DNA of 64,000 nt from Halichoerus grypus (GCF_964656455.1 NC_135722.1:92499313-92563312); one strand, 5' to 3'; positions 33,340-44,945 are shown, counted from the first letter of the stretch. Notes: a model not told the origin generated them from the letters alone. Numbers and translations: made by a program.

Positions 33340-36300
33340 TCATATCACTGAGGTCATATGATACATGTCTTTCTCTGATTGACTTATTTCCCTTAGCATA
33401 ATACCCTCTAGTTCCATCCATGTCATTGCAAATGGCAAGATTTCATTCATTTTGATGGCTGCATAATATTCCATTGTGTATATATACCACATCTTCTTTA
33501 TCCATTCATCTGTTGATGGACATCTTGGCTGTTTCCATGGTTTGGCGGTTGTGGACATTGCTGCTATAAGCATTGGGATGCACATAACCCTTCGGATCAC
33601 TACATTTGTGTCTTTGTAGTAAATACCCAGTAGTGCAATTGCTGGATCATAGGGTAGCTCTATTTTCAACTTTTTGAATTGTCCAGAGTGGCTGCACCAG
33701 CTTGCATTCCCACCAACAGTGTAGGAGGGTTCTCCTCTCTCCACATCCTCGCCAACATCTGTTGTTTCTTGACTTGTTAACTTTAGCCATTCTGACTGGT
33801 GTGAGGTAGTATCTCATTGAGGTTTTGATTTGGATTTCCCTGATGCCGAGCGATGTTGAGCACTTTTTCATGTGTCGTTGGCCATTTGGATGTCTTCTTT
33901 GGAAAATTGTCTGTTCATGTGTCTGCCCATTTCTTCATTGGATTATCTGTTCTTTGGGTGTTGAGTTTGATAAGTTCTTTATAGATTTTGGATACTAGCT
34001 CTGATAATGTCATTTGCAAATATCTTCTCCCATTCTATCGGTTGTCTTTTGGTTTTGTTGACTGTTTCCTTTGCTGTGCAAAAGCTTTTTATCCTACCTC
34101 TGAAACAAATAATGGAATATATGTTAAGAAAAAAAAAGAAGAAGAAGATAGCAGGAAGGGAAGAATGAAGGGGGGGAAAACGGAGGGGGAGACAAACCAT
34201 GAGAGACGATGGACTCTGAAAAACAAACTGAGGGTTCTAGAGGGGAGGGGAGTGGGAGGATGGGTTAGCCTGGTGACGGGTATTAAAGAGGGCACGCTCT
34301 GCATGGAGCACTGGGTGTTATGCACAAACAATGAATCATGGAACACTACATCAAAAACTAATGATGTAATGTATGGTGATTAACATAACAATAAAAAATT
34401 TTTTTAAAAAGCTTTTTATCTTGATATGAAGTCCCAATAGTTCATTTTTGCCCTTGCTTCCCTTGCTTTTGGTGATGTTTCTAGGAAGAAGTTGTGGCTG
34501 AGGTCAAAGAGGTTGCTGCCTGTGTTCTCCTTTAGGATTTTGATGGATTCCTGTCTCACATTTAGGTTTTTCATCCATTTTGAGTCTATTTTTTTGTGTG
34601 GCGTAAGGAAATGGTCCAGTTTCATGCTTCTGCATGTGGCTATCCAATTTTCCCAACACCATTTGTTGAAGAGATTGTCTTTTCTCCATTGGATTTCTTT
34701 CCTACTTTGTCAAAGATTAGTTGACCATAGAGTTGAGGGTCCATTTCTGGGCTCTCTATTGTCTTCCATTGATCTATGTGCCTGTTTTTGTGCCAGTACC
34801 ATACTGTCTTGATGATGACAGCTTTGTCATAGAGCTTCAAGTCCAGAATTGTGATGCCGCCAGCTTTGCTTTTCTTTTTCAACATTCCTCTGGCTATTCG
34901 GGGTCTTTTCTGGTTCCATACAAATTTTAGGATTATTTGTTCCATTTCTTTGAAAAAAGTGGATGGTATTTTGATGGGGATTGCATTGAATGTGTAGATT
35001 GCTCTAGGTAGCATTGACATCTTCACAATATTTGTTCTTCCAATCCATGAGCATGGAACATTTTTCCATTTCTTTGTGTCTTCCTCAATTTCTTTCATGA
35101 GTATTTTATAGTTTTCTGAGTATAGGTCCTTTGCCTCTTTGGTTAGATTTATTCCTAGGTATCTTATGGTTTTGGGTGCAATTGTAAATGGGATCGACTC
35201 CTTAATTTCTCTTTCTTCTGTCTTGTTGTTGGTGTATAGGAATGCCAGTGACTTCTGTGCATTGATTTTATATCCTGCCACTTTACTGAATTCCTGTATG
35301 AGTTCTAGCAGTTTTGGGATGGAGTCTTTTGGGCTTTCCACATAAAGTATCATATCATCGGCAAAGAGTGAGAGTTTGACTTCTTCTTTGCCGATTCAGA
35401 TGCCTTTGATTTCTTTTTGTTGTCTGATTGCTGTGGCTAGGACTTCTAGGACTATGTTGAATAGCAGTGGTGATAGTGGACATCCCTGCCACGTTCCTGA
35501 CCTTAGGGGGAAAGCTCTCAGTTTTTCCCCATTGAGAATGATATTCGCTGTAGGTTTTTCATAGATGGCTTTTATGATATTGAGGTATGTACCCTCTATC
35601 CCTACACTCTGAAGAGTTTTGATCAAGAAAGGATGCTGTACTTTGTCAAATGCTTTTTCTGCATCTGTTGAGAGGATCATATGGTTCTTGTTCTTTCTTT
35701 TATTAATGTATTGTATCACATTGATTGATTTGCAGATGTTGAACCAATCTTGCAGCCCAGGAATAAATCCCACTTGGTCGTGGTGAATAATCCTTTTAAT
35801 GTACTGTTGGATCCTATTGGCTAGTATTTTGGTGAGAATTTTTGCATCCATGTTCATCAGGGATATTGGTCTATAATTCTCCTTTTTGATGGGGACTTTG
35901 TCTGGTTTTGGGATCAAGGTAATGCTGGCCTCATAAAACGAGTTTGGAAGTTTTCTGTCCATTTCTATGTTTTGGAACAGTTTCAGAAGAATAGGTATTA
36001 ATTCTTCTTTAAATGTTTGGTAGAATTCCCCTGGGAAGCCATCTGGCCTGGGTTCTTGTTTTTTGGGAGATTTTTGATGACTGCTTCCAATTTCCTTAGT
36101 GGTTATGGGTCTGTTCAGGTTTTCTATTTCTTCCTGGTTCAGTTTTGGTAGTTTCTACATCTCTAAGAATGCATCCATTTCTTCCAGATTATCTAATTGG
36201 TTGGCATAAAGTTGCTCATAATATGTTTTTACAGTTGTTTGTATTTCTTTGGTGTTGGTTGTGATCTCTCCTCTTTCATTCATGATTTTATTTATTTGGG

Positions 36301-37453
36301 TCCTTTCTCTTTTCTTTTTGTTAAGTCTGGCCAGGGGTTTATCAATCTTATTAATTCTTTCATAGAACTAGCTCCTAGTTTTGTTGATCTGTTCTACTGT
36401 TCCTTTGGTTTCTATTTCATTGATTTCTGCTCTGATCTTTATTATTTCTCTTCTCCTGCTGGGTTTAGCTTTGTTCTGTTCTTTCTGCAGCTCCTTTAGG
36501 TGTAGGGATAGGTTATGTATTTGAGACCTTTCTTGTTTCTTGAGAAAGGCTTGTATTGCTATATACTTTCCTCTTAGGACTGCCTTTGCTGCATCCCAAA
36601 GATTTTGAACAGCTGTGTTTTCATTTTCATTGGTTTCCATGAATTTTTTAAATTCTTCTTTAATTTCCTGGTTGACCCATTCATTCTTTAGTAGGATGCT
36701 CTTTAGCCTCCATGTATTTGAGTTCTTTCCGACTTTCCTCTTGTGATTGAGTTCTAGTTTCAAAGCATTGTGGTCTGAAAATAGGCAGGGAATGATCCCA
36801 ATCTTTTGGTACCAGTTGAGACCTGATTTGTGACCTAGGATGTGATCTATTCTGGAGAATGTTCCATGGACACTAGAGAAGTATGTGTATTCTGTTCCTT
36901 TGGGATGGAATGTTCTGAATATATCTGTGAAGTCCATTTTGTCCAGTGTGTCATTTAAAGTCTTTATTTCCTTGTTGATCTTTTGCTTAGACGATCTGTC
37001 CATTTCAGTGAGGGGGGTGTTAAAATCCCCTACTATGATTGTATTGTTGTCGATGTGTTTCTTTGATTTTGTTATTAATTGGATTATATAATTGGCTGCT
37101 CCCATGTTAGGGGCATAGATATTTACAATTGTTAGATCTTCTTGTTGGATAGACCCTTTAAGTAGGATATAGTGTCCTTCATCTCTTATTATAGTCTTTG
37201 GTTTAAAATCTAATTTGTCTGATAAAGGGATTGCCACCCCAGCTTTCTTTTGGTGTCCATTAGCATGGTAAATGGTTTTCCACCTCCTCACTTTCAATTT
37301 GGAAGTGTTTTTGTGTCTAAAATGAGTCTCTTGTGGGCAGCATATTGATGGGTCTTGTTTTCTTATCCAATCTGATAGCCTGTGTCTTTTGATTGGGGCA
37401 TTTAGCCCATTTACATTCAGGGTAACTATTGAGAGATATGAATTTAGTGCCAT
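33340..37453 (-). pseudogene. L1 ORF2, minus strand, broken
   Basis: The start (MALNSYLSIVTLNVNGLNAP) lies at 37,453. The endonuclease part is open for 361 codons and keeps RIDHILGHK and FSDHN, so its catalytic positions look normal. A stop follows at 36,368-36,370, where related copies have Trp, with another stop near 36,155. Frameshifts split the RT into 35,396-35,962 and 34,640-35,353. The FADD motif falls at about 35,350-35,375 around a shift. The C-terminal part resumes beyond the L1 tail inserted at 34,094-34,406 and ends MTSVI. Confidence 0.93.
34094..34406 (+). mobile_element. L1 tail inserted into the minus-strand L1
   Basis: A plus-strand L1 3'UTR piece starting CTACCTCTGAAACAAATAAT and ending in AACATAACAATAAAA and A/T-rich tail. 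TSD AAAAGCTTTTTATC at 34,080-34,093 and 34,407-34,420 is perfect and lies in ORF2 of the host L1, so this insertion is younger. Confidence 0.95.
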
Positions 37454-37534
37454 TGTGTTGCCTGTAAGGTGACTGTTACTGTATATTGTCCTTATTCCTT
37501 TCTGGTCTATGTTACTTTTAGGCTCTCTCTTTGC

Positions 37535-38423
37535 TTAGAGGACCCCTTTCAATATTTCTTGTAGGGCTGGGTTGATGTTTGAAAATTCTTTTATTTTTTT
37601 TTGTCCTAGAAGCTTTTTATCTCTCCTTCTATTTTCAATGACAGCCTAGCTGGATATAGTATTCTTGGCTGCATATTTTTCTTGTTTAGTGCTCTGAATA
37701 TATCATGCCAGTCCTTTCTGGCCTGCCAGGTCTCTGTGGGTAGGTCTGCTGCCAATCTGTTTCTACCATTGTAGGTTACAGACCTCTTGTCCCAAGCTGC
37801 TTTCAGGATTTTCTCTTTGTCTCTGAGTCTTGTAAGTTTTACTATTAGATTTCAGGGTGTTGACCTATTTTTATTGATTTTGAGGGAGGTTCTCTGTGCC
37901 TCCTGGATTTTGATGCCTGTTTCCTTACCGAAATTAGGGAAGTTCTCTGCTATAATTTGCTCCAATATACCTTCTGCCCCTCTCTCTCTTTCTTCTTCTT
38001 CTGGGATCTCAATTATTCTAATATTGTTTCGTCTTATGGTATCACTTATCTCTCGAATTCTGCCCTCGTGATCCAGTAGTTGTTTATCTCTTTTTCTCAG
38101 CTTCCTTATTCTCCATCATTTGGTCTTCTATATCACTAATTTCTCTTCTGCCTCATTTATCCTAGCAGTTAGTGCCCCCATTTTTATCTCACCTCATTAA
38201 TAGCCTTTTTGATTTCCACTTGGTTAGATTTTAGTTCTTTTATTTCTCCAGCAAGGGATTCTCTAGTATCTTCCACGCTTTTTTCAAGCCCAGCTAGTAT
38301 CTTTACAATTGTCATTCCGAACTCTAGTTCCAACATCTTACTAATGTCCGTATTGACTAGGTCCCTGGCAGTTGGTACTGCCTCTTGTTCTTTTTTTTGA
38401 GGTGATTTTTTCCATCTTGTCAT
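37535..38423 (-). pseudogene. L1 ORF1, minus strand, broken
   Basis: The frame opens MTRWKKSPQKKEQEAVPTAR at 38,423 and runs 79 codons through the N-terminal part and start of the coiled coil. It stops at 38,184-38,186 after a one-base loss next to KKAINEV. Later ORF1 parts, such as the C-terminal end near 37,535-37,560, are readable only in other frames. Confidence 0.9.
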
Positions 38424-38743
38424 TTTGTCCAGAGGACAATAGGTGAATGAGAGAACAAAATGCTAACAGGGTAATAATGACCCCAGAAAAATATACTCTA
38501 AGCAAATTAGAAGAGACCTGTAACTGGGGAGGGGGGGGAAGAAAGGGAAAGAAAGAACGGAGGAAAGAAAGAAAGAAATGAATATGATCAAATATGATCA
38601 GGCTAGTGAAGAAATCAGTGCCACACACTAGATTTTGGGCGTATTTTGGTCTGTTAGAAGAAAGTGCCTCCCAAAATTTTAAAGAAAGAAAAACTTATAT
38701 ATGTACAAAAATAAGGGTAAATACGTTGAAGGGATGGAATATG

Positions 38744-38745
38744 AC
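38744..38745 (-). other. Exon-exon junction in the L1 5'UTR
   Basis: On the minus strand CACTTTCTGGAAG joins directly to TCATATTCCATCCC. The plus-strand L1 has 1,294 bp between these two phrases, bounded by GT and AG. The AG shared by both sides leaves a two-base ambiguity, as is usual at splice sites. Confidence 0.78.
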
Positions 38746-38892
38746 TTCCAGAAAGTGGTCGCTTTTCTGTTCAGAGAGTTGCTGCTATTCTTTTCTTCGA
38801 TCTCCTGTTGAATTTGTAGGTGTTCAGAATGGTTTGATACCTATCTAGCTGAATTCCTTGGACCAGATTAAATTTAGGTCTCCTACCCCTCT

Positions 38893-38901
38893 GCCATCTT
38901 G
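38893..38901 (-). promoter_or_regulatory. YY1-like site at the L1 5' end
   Basis: GCCATCTTG on the plus strand, which is CAAGATGGC on the L1 sense strand, lies 10 bases inside the element, as in the plus-strand L1. Confidence 0.5.
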
Positions 38902-38924
38902 CTCCTCCTCCAGAATAAAGCTTT

Positions 38925-39667
38925 ATTATTAGATAGCTAGCTACTTAATCCCAGGATTTATTCCTTATTGACATAACCAGAACTTAGCCTGAGTGTCTCT
39001 TTCTTTCAGCCTTGGAACCAAGATTCTCTACTTCAGCTGATAATTTTTCTTAAGGCTTCTTCAGACAGAATTGAGAAAATATTTTTGTTCTTCATCTCTA
39101 ATGCTGGAAGTCTGGAGTAATAGATGATGCTAGATTAAACTTTGCCAAAGTTCTGAACACTTCATTCCTCATCAATTAAATAAAGTAACTTGATGGTAAC
39201 TTGCATTCTTTCTGTCTTAGAATGTATTTTCAGGCAATGAAATTGACAGGTAAGAGCTATGAAACTCTGAGTATTTGCTGCTGGATGTGAGACAAGGATC
39301 CTAGAACCAAGATGTCTACTGAACCCCAACCCTTCAAAACTTCTGGGTAAATTTCACAAGATGTCAAAAGTTCCAAGGACAAGATGAACATATCTCCAAA
39401 TGAAGGCAATAGTTGAAGAGGTGAGCTGCTACAGCCTGTCTCCTTTGGTAAGGTTCCCTCTCCCTCCTCATCTTATGCCACAAACATGTTGGGAGAGCTG
39501 AGGATGAGGGGAAGCTAGTCAATGTTACACCAGGAAGAGGGATTTCCTGTAACCCACAGAAGGAAGTCTTGGTAAAAACAACAACAACAAAATAACCAAA
39601 CAAGACTGGGGCTCTGCACAGTTTCATCCCCTGTGACTCTGAGGCTGATTAAGGAAAATAAAATCTC
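38925..39667. other. Intergenic, nothing recognised
   Basis: No gene or named repeat. Minus-strand frames of about 85 codons near 39.4-39.76 kb partly overlap the next SINE and look like chance. Confidence 0.4.
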
Positions 39668-39681
39668 TAAAGATACTGAAA

Positions 39682-39870
39682 GGGCGCCTGGGTGGCTCAG
39701 TTGGTTAAGTGACTGCCTTTGGCTCAGGTAATGATCCTGGAGTCCCTGGATCGAGTCCCGCATTGGGCTCCCTGCTCGGCAGGGAGTCTGCTTCTCCTTC
39801 TGACCCTCCCCCCCTCATGTGCTCTCTCTCATTCTCTCTCTCTCAAATAAATAAAATCTTTAAAAAAAAA
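39682..39870 (+). mobile_element. can-SINE upstream of OR6T1
   Basis: GGGCGCCTGGGTGGCTCAG head to AAATAAATAAAATCTT and poly(A). TSD TAAAGATACTGAAA at 39,668-39,681 and 39,871-39,884 is perfect. Confidence 0.96.
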
Positions 39871-39979
39871 TAAAGATACTGAAAACCCTGATTTTCATTA
39901 TTATTTTATGTTAAGCCGGGACACAGAAGGACCACAAAACACTGAGAGTTGTCAGTCATCTTTTCTTTATCTATAGGAT

Positions 39980-40174
39980 TAAGGGGATGCCTGGGTGGCA
40001 CAGTTGGTTAAGTGTCTGGTTCAGCTCAGGTCATGATCCCAGGGTCTTGGGATCGAGTTCCGCATTGGGCTCCTCGCTCAGTGGGGAGCCTGCTTCTCCC
40101 TCTCCCTCTGCCACTCCCCCTGCTTGTGCTCTCTCTCTCTGACAAATAAATAAATAAAATCTTTTTAAAAAATG
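39980..40174 (+). mobile_element. can-SINE upstream of OR6T1, second copy
   Basis: GGGGATGCCTGGGTGGCACA head and AAATAAATAAATAAAATCTT tail, about 275 bp before the OR6T1 coding exon. No clear TSD. Confidence 0.92.
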
Positions 40175-40430
40175 AGAACAGTTATATCTAACTTTAAGAG
40201 CCACTGTGAGAGGAGATATTGCATCCAAATTTCCTAATACATAATTAGTGCTCAATATCATCCATGTTATTATTGGTATACAGCTTGCTATCATAATTTG
40301 CGTCTCTTTCTGTAAGTCACCTATAAGCAGAAAGATTAATATAGTCTCAGAATGTAGGGAAACACTAGGTTCTCATAATTTTATTGATTGGTTAAATGAT
40401 GATTTGTGGCTATAGATCCAGTTACAAAGT

Positions 40431-40451
40431 TTCATTTCATTTCTCCTCCAG
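40431..40451 (+). other. Predicted 3' splice site of the OR6T1 coding exon
   Basis: TTCATTTCATTTCTCCTCCAG ends at 40,451, 10 bases before the ancestral ATG at 40,462. It has the pyrimidine tract and CAG expected of an OR coding exon boundary. Inferred from sequence only. Confidence 0.6.
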
Positions 40452-40479
40452 GTCATTGGAGATGAGTCCTGAAAATTAG

Positions 40480-41427
40480 ATGCTGGTGACAGGGTTTCCT
40501 GTCCTTCTGGGTTTCCCCAGAACCTACATCCTGCAGTCCCTGTTGTTCTTGGGGTTGATGGTGATCTACGTTGTAACAGCCATAGGCAACCTGCTCATTA
40601 TTGGACTCAGCTGGACCAACCGACACTTGCACACACAGATGTACTTCTTCCTGAGGCACCTGTCCTTCCTGGAGATGTTGCTCGTATCTGTTGTGGTTCC
40701 CAAGATGCTCGTCATCATTCTCACAGGGGATCGCTCCATCTCATTTGCCAGCTGCATCCTCCAGTCCTACCTCTACTTCCTCCTAGGCACCACCGACTTC
40801 TTCCTCTTAGCTGTCATGTCTCTGGATCGTTATCTGGCAATCTGCCGACCACTCCACTATGAGACTCTGATGAGTGGTCATGTCTGTTCCCAACTCGTTT
40901 TGGCCTCCTGGCTAGCTGGATTCCTCTGGGTCCTTTGCCCCACCATCCTCATGGCCTGCCTACCTTTCTGTGGCCCCAATGGTATTGACCACTTTTTCTG
41001 TGACAGTTGGCCTTTGCTGAGGCTCTCTTGTGGAGACACCCGCCTCCTGGAGCTGGTGGCTTTCGTGCTCTCCACATCCGTGTTACTGGGCTCACTGGCA
41101 CTGACCTCGGTTTCCTATGCCTGCATTCTTGCCACTGTTTCCAGGGCCCCCACAGCTGCTGAGCGAAAGAAGGCATTCTCCACTTGTGCCTCACATCTTA
41201 CTGTTGTCATCATCGTCTATGGCAGCTCCATTTTTCTCTACATCCGTATGTCAGATGCTCAGTACACACTGCTCAACAAAGGTGCCTCAGTCCAGAGCTG
41301 TATCATCACACCCCTCCTGAACCCGTTCATCTTCAGTCTCCGCAATGAGAAGGTGAAGCAGGCGCTGAGACATGCCCTGAGGTGGCACAGAACCATGGCT
41401 GTGAGAGACTATGAAGGTCACAAGTAA
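40480..41427 (+). CDS. OR6T1: Olfactory receptor OR6T1, start region damaged
   Basis: A class II odorant GPCR that follows human OR6T1 from TM1 to the tail: MYFFLRHLSFLEMLLVSVVV after loop 1, MSLDRYLAICRPL after TM3, KKAFSTCASH at TM6 and NPFIFSLRNEKV after TM7. The ancestral start is ATG 40,462, giving MSPEN and then TAG at 40,477-40,479, where human OR6T1 has Trp. The frame resumes at once with ATG 40,480, giving 315 residues that lack only the first few. The Trp lies inside the N-terminal glycosylation site (Asn-Trp-Thr), so that site is lost, and no other Asn-X-Ser/Thr is seen in the short new N terminus. All seven helices remain. The receptor could still be made from the second ATG, or the gene could be at an early stage of decay. 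Confidence 0.9.
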   Translation: MLVTGFPVLLGFPRTYILQSLLFLGLMVIYVVTAIGNLLIIGLSWTNRHLHTQMYFFLRHLSFLEMLLVSVVVPKMLVIILTGDRSISFASCILQSYLYFLLGTTDFFLLAVMSLDRYLAICRPLHYETLMSGHVCSQLVLASWLAGFLWVLCPTILMACLPFCGPNGIDHFFCDSWPLLRLSCGDTRLLELVAFVLSTSVLLGSLALTSVSYACILATVSRAPTAAERKKAFSTCASHLTVVIIVYGSSIFLYIRMSDAQYTLLNKGASVQSCIITPLLNPFIFSLRNEKVKQALRHALRWHRTMAVRDYEGHK

Positions 41428-41543
41428 AAGGAAATATTAGATGAGGAGATTAATGTATGCAATTTTTTAAAAATGTATTTGAAGTTTAAATCACTCAAGC
41501 AACACCCTACACTTTTCTCAGACAATTAAAAATAGTCTCCATA

Positions 41544-41743
41544 TGGGACACCTTGGTGGCTCAGTCAGTTACACATCTGACTCTTGGTTTCGGCTCAGGT
41601 CATGATCTCCAGGCGGTAGGATCGAGCCCCGAGTCAGGCTCTGCACGGAGTCCACTCAGGATTCTCTCTCTCTCCTCTGCCCCTCCTGCACACGTGCACA
41701 CACACTCTCTCTCTCTAAAATAAATAAAATCTTAAAAAAAAAA
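41544..41743 (+). mobile_element. Older-type can-SINE
   Basis: GGGACACCTTGGTGGCTCAG head with the 'CTGACTCTTGGTTTCGGCTC' variant. TSD AGTCTCCATA at 41,534-41,543 and 41,744-41,753. Confidence 0.92.
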
Positions 41744-42294
41744 AGTCTCCATAAATATACAATATAAAACAGGGAGTGAGCCTTCATTTTCCTCCCTCCT
41801 ATCTTCCTGATGCCTTCCCCCAGAGAAGGCTGATCCAACTGGCCAAGTTTCAGGATTCTGGTTAGGACACATTTCCTTTGGGGCAGGTAAGCATGTGGCC
41901 TTCATGCAGGGAGACCGCTTGTCTTCTTCCTTACATGTGTGTTCAAGTACACTTATTCCTGCTTCAGGATCCTGTATGATGAAGCCAAGCGGGGGATGCT
42001 GAAACATGGAGATTCAGATCAGGAGCTTAGAGGGGAGTAAGAGGGTTTCTGCGGCCTTCCACCTAGACTGAGTATTACAAACGAGATTAAACAGAACCTG
42101 TATACAGAAAATTACATTTTGGTTATGGTAATAAATGGTTCCTTCACTTGCTATTGCTCTTTATGTGACTAGCAGCTCCTATAGGAATCACATAAAGGAA
42201 GAATGCTGTGACCAACAAAACATTTGGATATCCCAAATTCCCAAGTCTAAATACAAGGACAATCATTCCATTATTCCTTTAAGAAATATTATTA

Positions 42295-42487
42295 GGGGTG
42301 CCTGGGTGGCTCAGTCGTTAAGCGTCTGCCTTCAGCTCAGGTCATGATCCCAGGGTCCTGGGATCAAGTCCTGCATGGGGCTCCCTGCTCAGTGGGGAGC
42401 CTGCTTCTCCTTCTCCCCTCACCCTGCTCATGCTTTCTCTCGTGGGATCTCTCTCTCTCGAATAAATAAATAAAATCTTTTTTAAAA
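42295..42487 (+). mobile_element. can-SINE, plus orientation
   Basis: GGGGTGCCTGGGTGGCTCAG head and AAATAAATAAATAAAATCTT tail. TSD AAATATTATTA at 42,284-42,294 and 42,488-42,498. Confidence 0.95.
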
Positions 42488-42499
42488 AAATATTATTAA

Positions 42500-43430
42500 A
42501 TACCAATATGTGTAAGGCACTGAGCTAGGCAGGGATGAGACTAGGGTGACGTCTTGGGCCAAGAAAGACATGTAGGGCACAAATTTTAAAGACACACATG
42601 CCCCAGTGGTCACACAAGTTCAGGGTCAGGCCATGCACAAACCTGGGAGTGAATGTCCCCTCAATTCTGCACCTGAGGCCGCTCTGTTGCTGCTCTGGAA
42701 TCTAGGCTCTGGAGCTAGACCTTCAGTATATGGTAGTAAACAAAGTAGACATAGCTCTCACTTTTATAGAATTTATAGTATAGTTGGGATGGCTGGCAAA
42801 AAAAAAGAAAGAAAGAAAGAAAAAAAACAAAACCCAAACAGACAAACAAACAAGAAAACCTAAATACACACCTTAGTATGTAATTGCAATCTGTGATCAA
42901 TGCTTTTGAGAAAAGAGTTGAGTTTTGTTAAAGGGGCTAATAAGGAAAAATAATTTGGATGAAAGTCCAGGGAACACACCTCTGAGGAGATGAGCTTTAA
43001 ACTGTGGCCTCAGGCTGAGCTGCAGTTATCCAGACAATAAGGGAGGAGCATTCCAGAGAGAGCGAATAGTGTTTGCCAGGACCCAGAGTAAGACAAGAGG
43101 GATGAAGAGAAACAAATGTACAAGAGGACTGGAAGTGGAGAGGTGGGCCGAGGTCAGTTCAGACAGGACCCTATCTATAAGGTTTATGTGCATTTTTCTT
43201 CCTTTGTAAAGGCAATGTAAAGCCTTTGAAGGGTTTTAAGCGAGGAAGTGATCAAATCGTATTTTTGAAAAAAATCAATCAGCGGTTGTGGAGACAACTG
43301 GTTAGAGGGAGACAAGTGGATTTTAGAGGATCAAATATGAAGTCACAGCGTGGCCTAGATGGATTAGTTATGACTTTACAATTGGCAGGGGAGGCTGAGA
43401 AAAATGGACAATACGTAGTTTGGAAGCAGA
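42500..43430 (+). repeat. Possible ancient mammalian repeat
   Basis: Phrases such as GGGAGGAGCATTCCAGAGAG, AGGGTTTTAAGCGAGGAAGT and GATCAAATCG resemble a widespread old repeat in which a similar 'ggagggttttaagcaggggagtgacatgatc' order is common. I cannot name the family. No protein-coding content is convincing. Confidence 0.4.
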
Positions 43431-43619
43431 CTTGATCCTGCCCCCCAGAGATCTCACAGCCTATGAAAGAGCCAGGCTGGCAAACGGACTAAGTTGGAAA
43501 GAGGGGGAGAGCAGAATCCGAAGGGTGACTGCATTATTTTCTGAAGAGAATGACCACCTACTTAAGGGGACTATGTGCATTTTTACGCATAGAAGTAAGT
43601 GTACTAGACCTGCCTAAAT

Positions 43620-44705
43620 TTTAGCTCTTCTCCCCTACTATCCAGCAAGATGACGCTTATAAGGAAAATCATTTTGTTTATTGAAAAATAAAGAAGCTGC
43701 ATTTTCTTTGCACCTATATGTCCTCTTCAGTGTATTTGTGCATATGACTTGTATAAATCAAGATTTGACCCTGCTACAGGTCCAAAGTATAGTGGCAGGA
43801 GAATTAAACTCTTGCTACTAAACCAAACTGCATAGAAAGAGAACTCTGACCTGAGCTTTCCGATTCCAAAATTATCTTTCCACTAAAAGATACTCTTTTT
43901 AAATAGCTTGTGTGTTTGCTCTATGCTGTCTTATCTCCTCCTCCAACCTTCCAGCTCCCTTTTCCCTAGACCTATGCCTTTCCTCTTTCAAGTTTGACCC
44001 ATGCTCTAGGCCCTGTGTACTGAACATTTGCTCTCAGCTGGCTATCATTGTGGAAAGGAACTTCGCTTATACTAATTTACTTACTAAGATATAAGTGATG
44101 GGTGATGACTTAATGCTAAGTTTGCAAAGACATTTGTTAAATATCATCCTCTTCCCATCCCACATCCAGGGTAGGTATCACCAAATGATTAAATAACATT
44201 CAACATATATAAACAAAACATTGCTTTATTTTAAAATTGATTCTCAGGTATGGGAGTGAAGATAAAAAGGTGCAGGTCCTATGATAAAGGTAAGAAGCCA
44301 AATGGTTAACTTGGTGGTAGGAGATGCAGGAATATGGATCAGGGAGTTAAGGTGTGAGGGGAGAATAGAGAGACAATGTAAGAAAAGACCATGACTGTTT
44401 CTCCATTCCCTCTTAAATTGAGTAGAGCTTCTAGGGGTACTTATGTATTATCTTGTACCACTCCTTATTTAGGGACTGGAGGATAATCTACCCTTCCACC
44501 TTATAACCCAATTCTGCATTTTTCACTGGGTTTAGCTGTCAACAAATGATCTCTTACTCCATGTCCCCGCATTCCAAAATCCAGTCCCTTTCACTCTCCC
44601 AACTACAATAGACCAAGACCAAGTTAGAATAGTTTATCTCTACCCATGATGCCAATTTAACTGGCACAAACTCACTAAGACATAGTGACCCTTAGTAGCT
44701 ACAAA
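43620..44705. other. Intergenic, nothing recognised
   Basis: No gene, RNA or clear repeat is identified in this stretch. Confidence 0.4.
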
Positions 44706-44709
44706 GAGT

Positions 44710-44945
44710 TTTAGATATTATCCAGAACTTGGGTTCCAGAGTTAAACAGACCTGGGTTGGATTCCAGAAACAAGCTCTAGAGACATAAATAAATTATTCA
44801 ACGTCTCTCAGCTGCCACAGATTCGTCTTTAAAATGAAGATGATACTTACCTCCTAAGAATGTTGAGATAATTAAAATAAATAGTAAATGTAAATCACTT
44901 GATACAATGCCTGTCAAATAGTAAGGTCTTAACAAATATTATTTA
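44710..44945 (+). repeat. MIR-like ancient SINE
   Basis: TTCCAGAGTTAAACAGACCT, GGGTTGGATTCCAGAAACAA and TCGTCTTTAAAATGAAGATG follow MIR, ending with AGTAAGGTCTTAACAAATAT. Confidence 0.7.

Larger units (their letters stand above)
32879..38910 (-). mobile_element. Near full-length L1, minus strand, with spliced 5'UTR
   Basis: About 6.03 kb including one later insert. The 5' end at 38,910 reads GGAGGAGGAGCAAGATGGCA on the minus strand, so it is not 5'-truncated. It lacks the 1.3 kb 5'UTR piece present in the plus-strand L1, with the junction at 38,744/38,745. TSD CAGAATAAAGCTTT occurs at 32,865-32,878 and 38,911-38,924. Both reading frames are broken. An L1 tail is inserted at 34,094-34,406. 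Confidence 0.94.
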
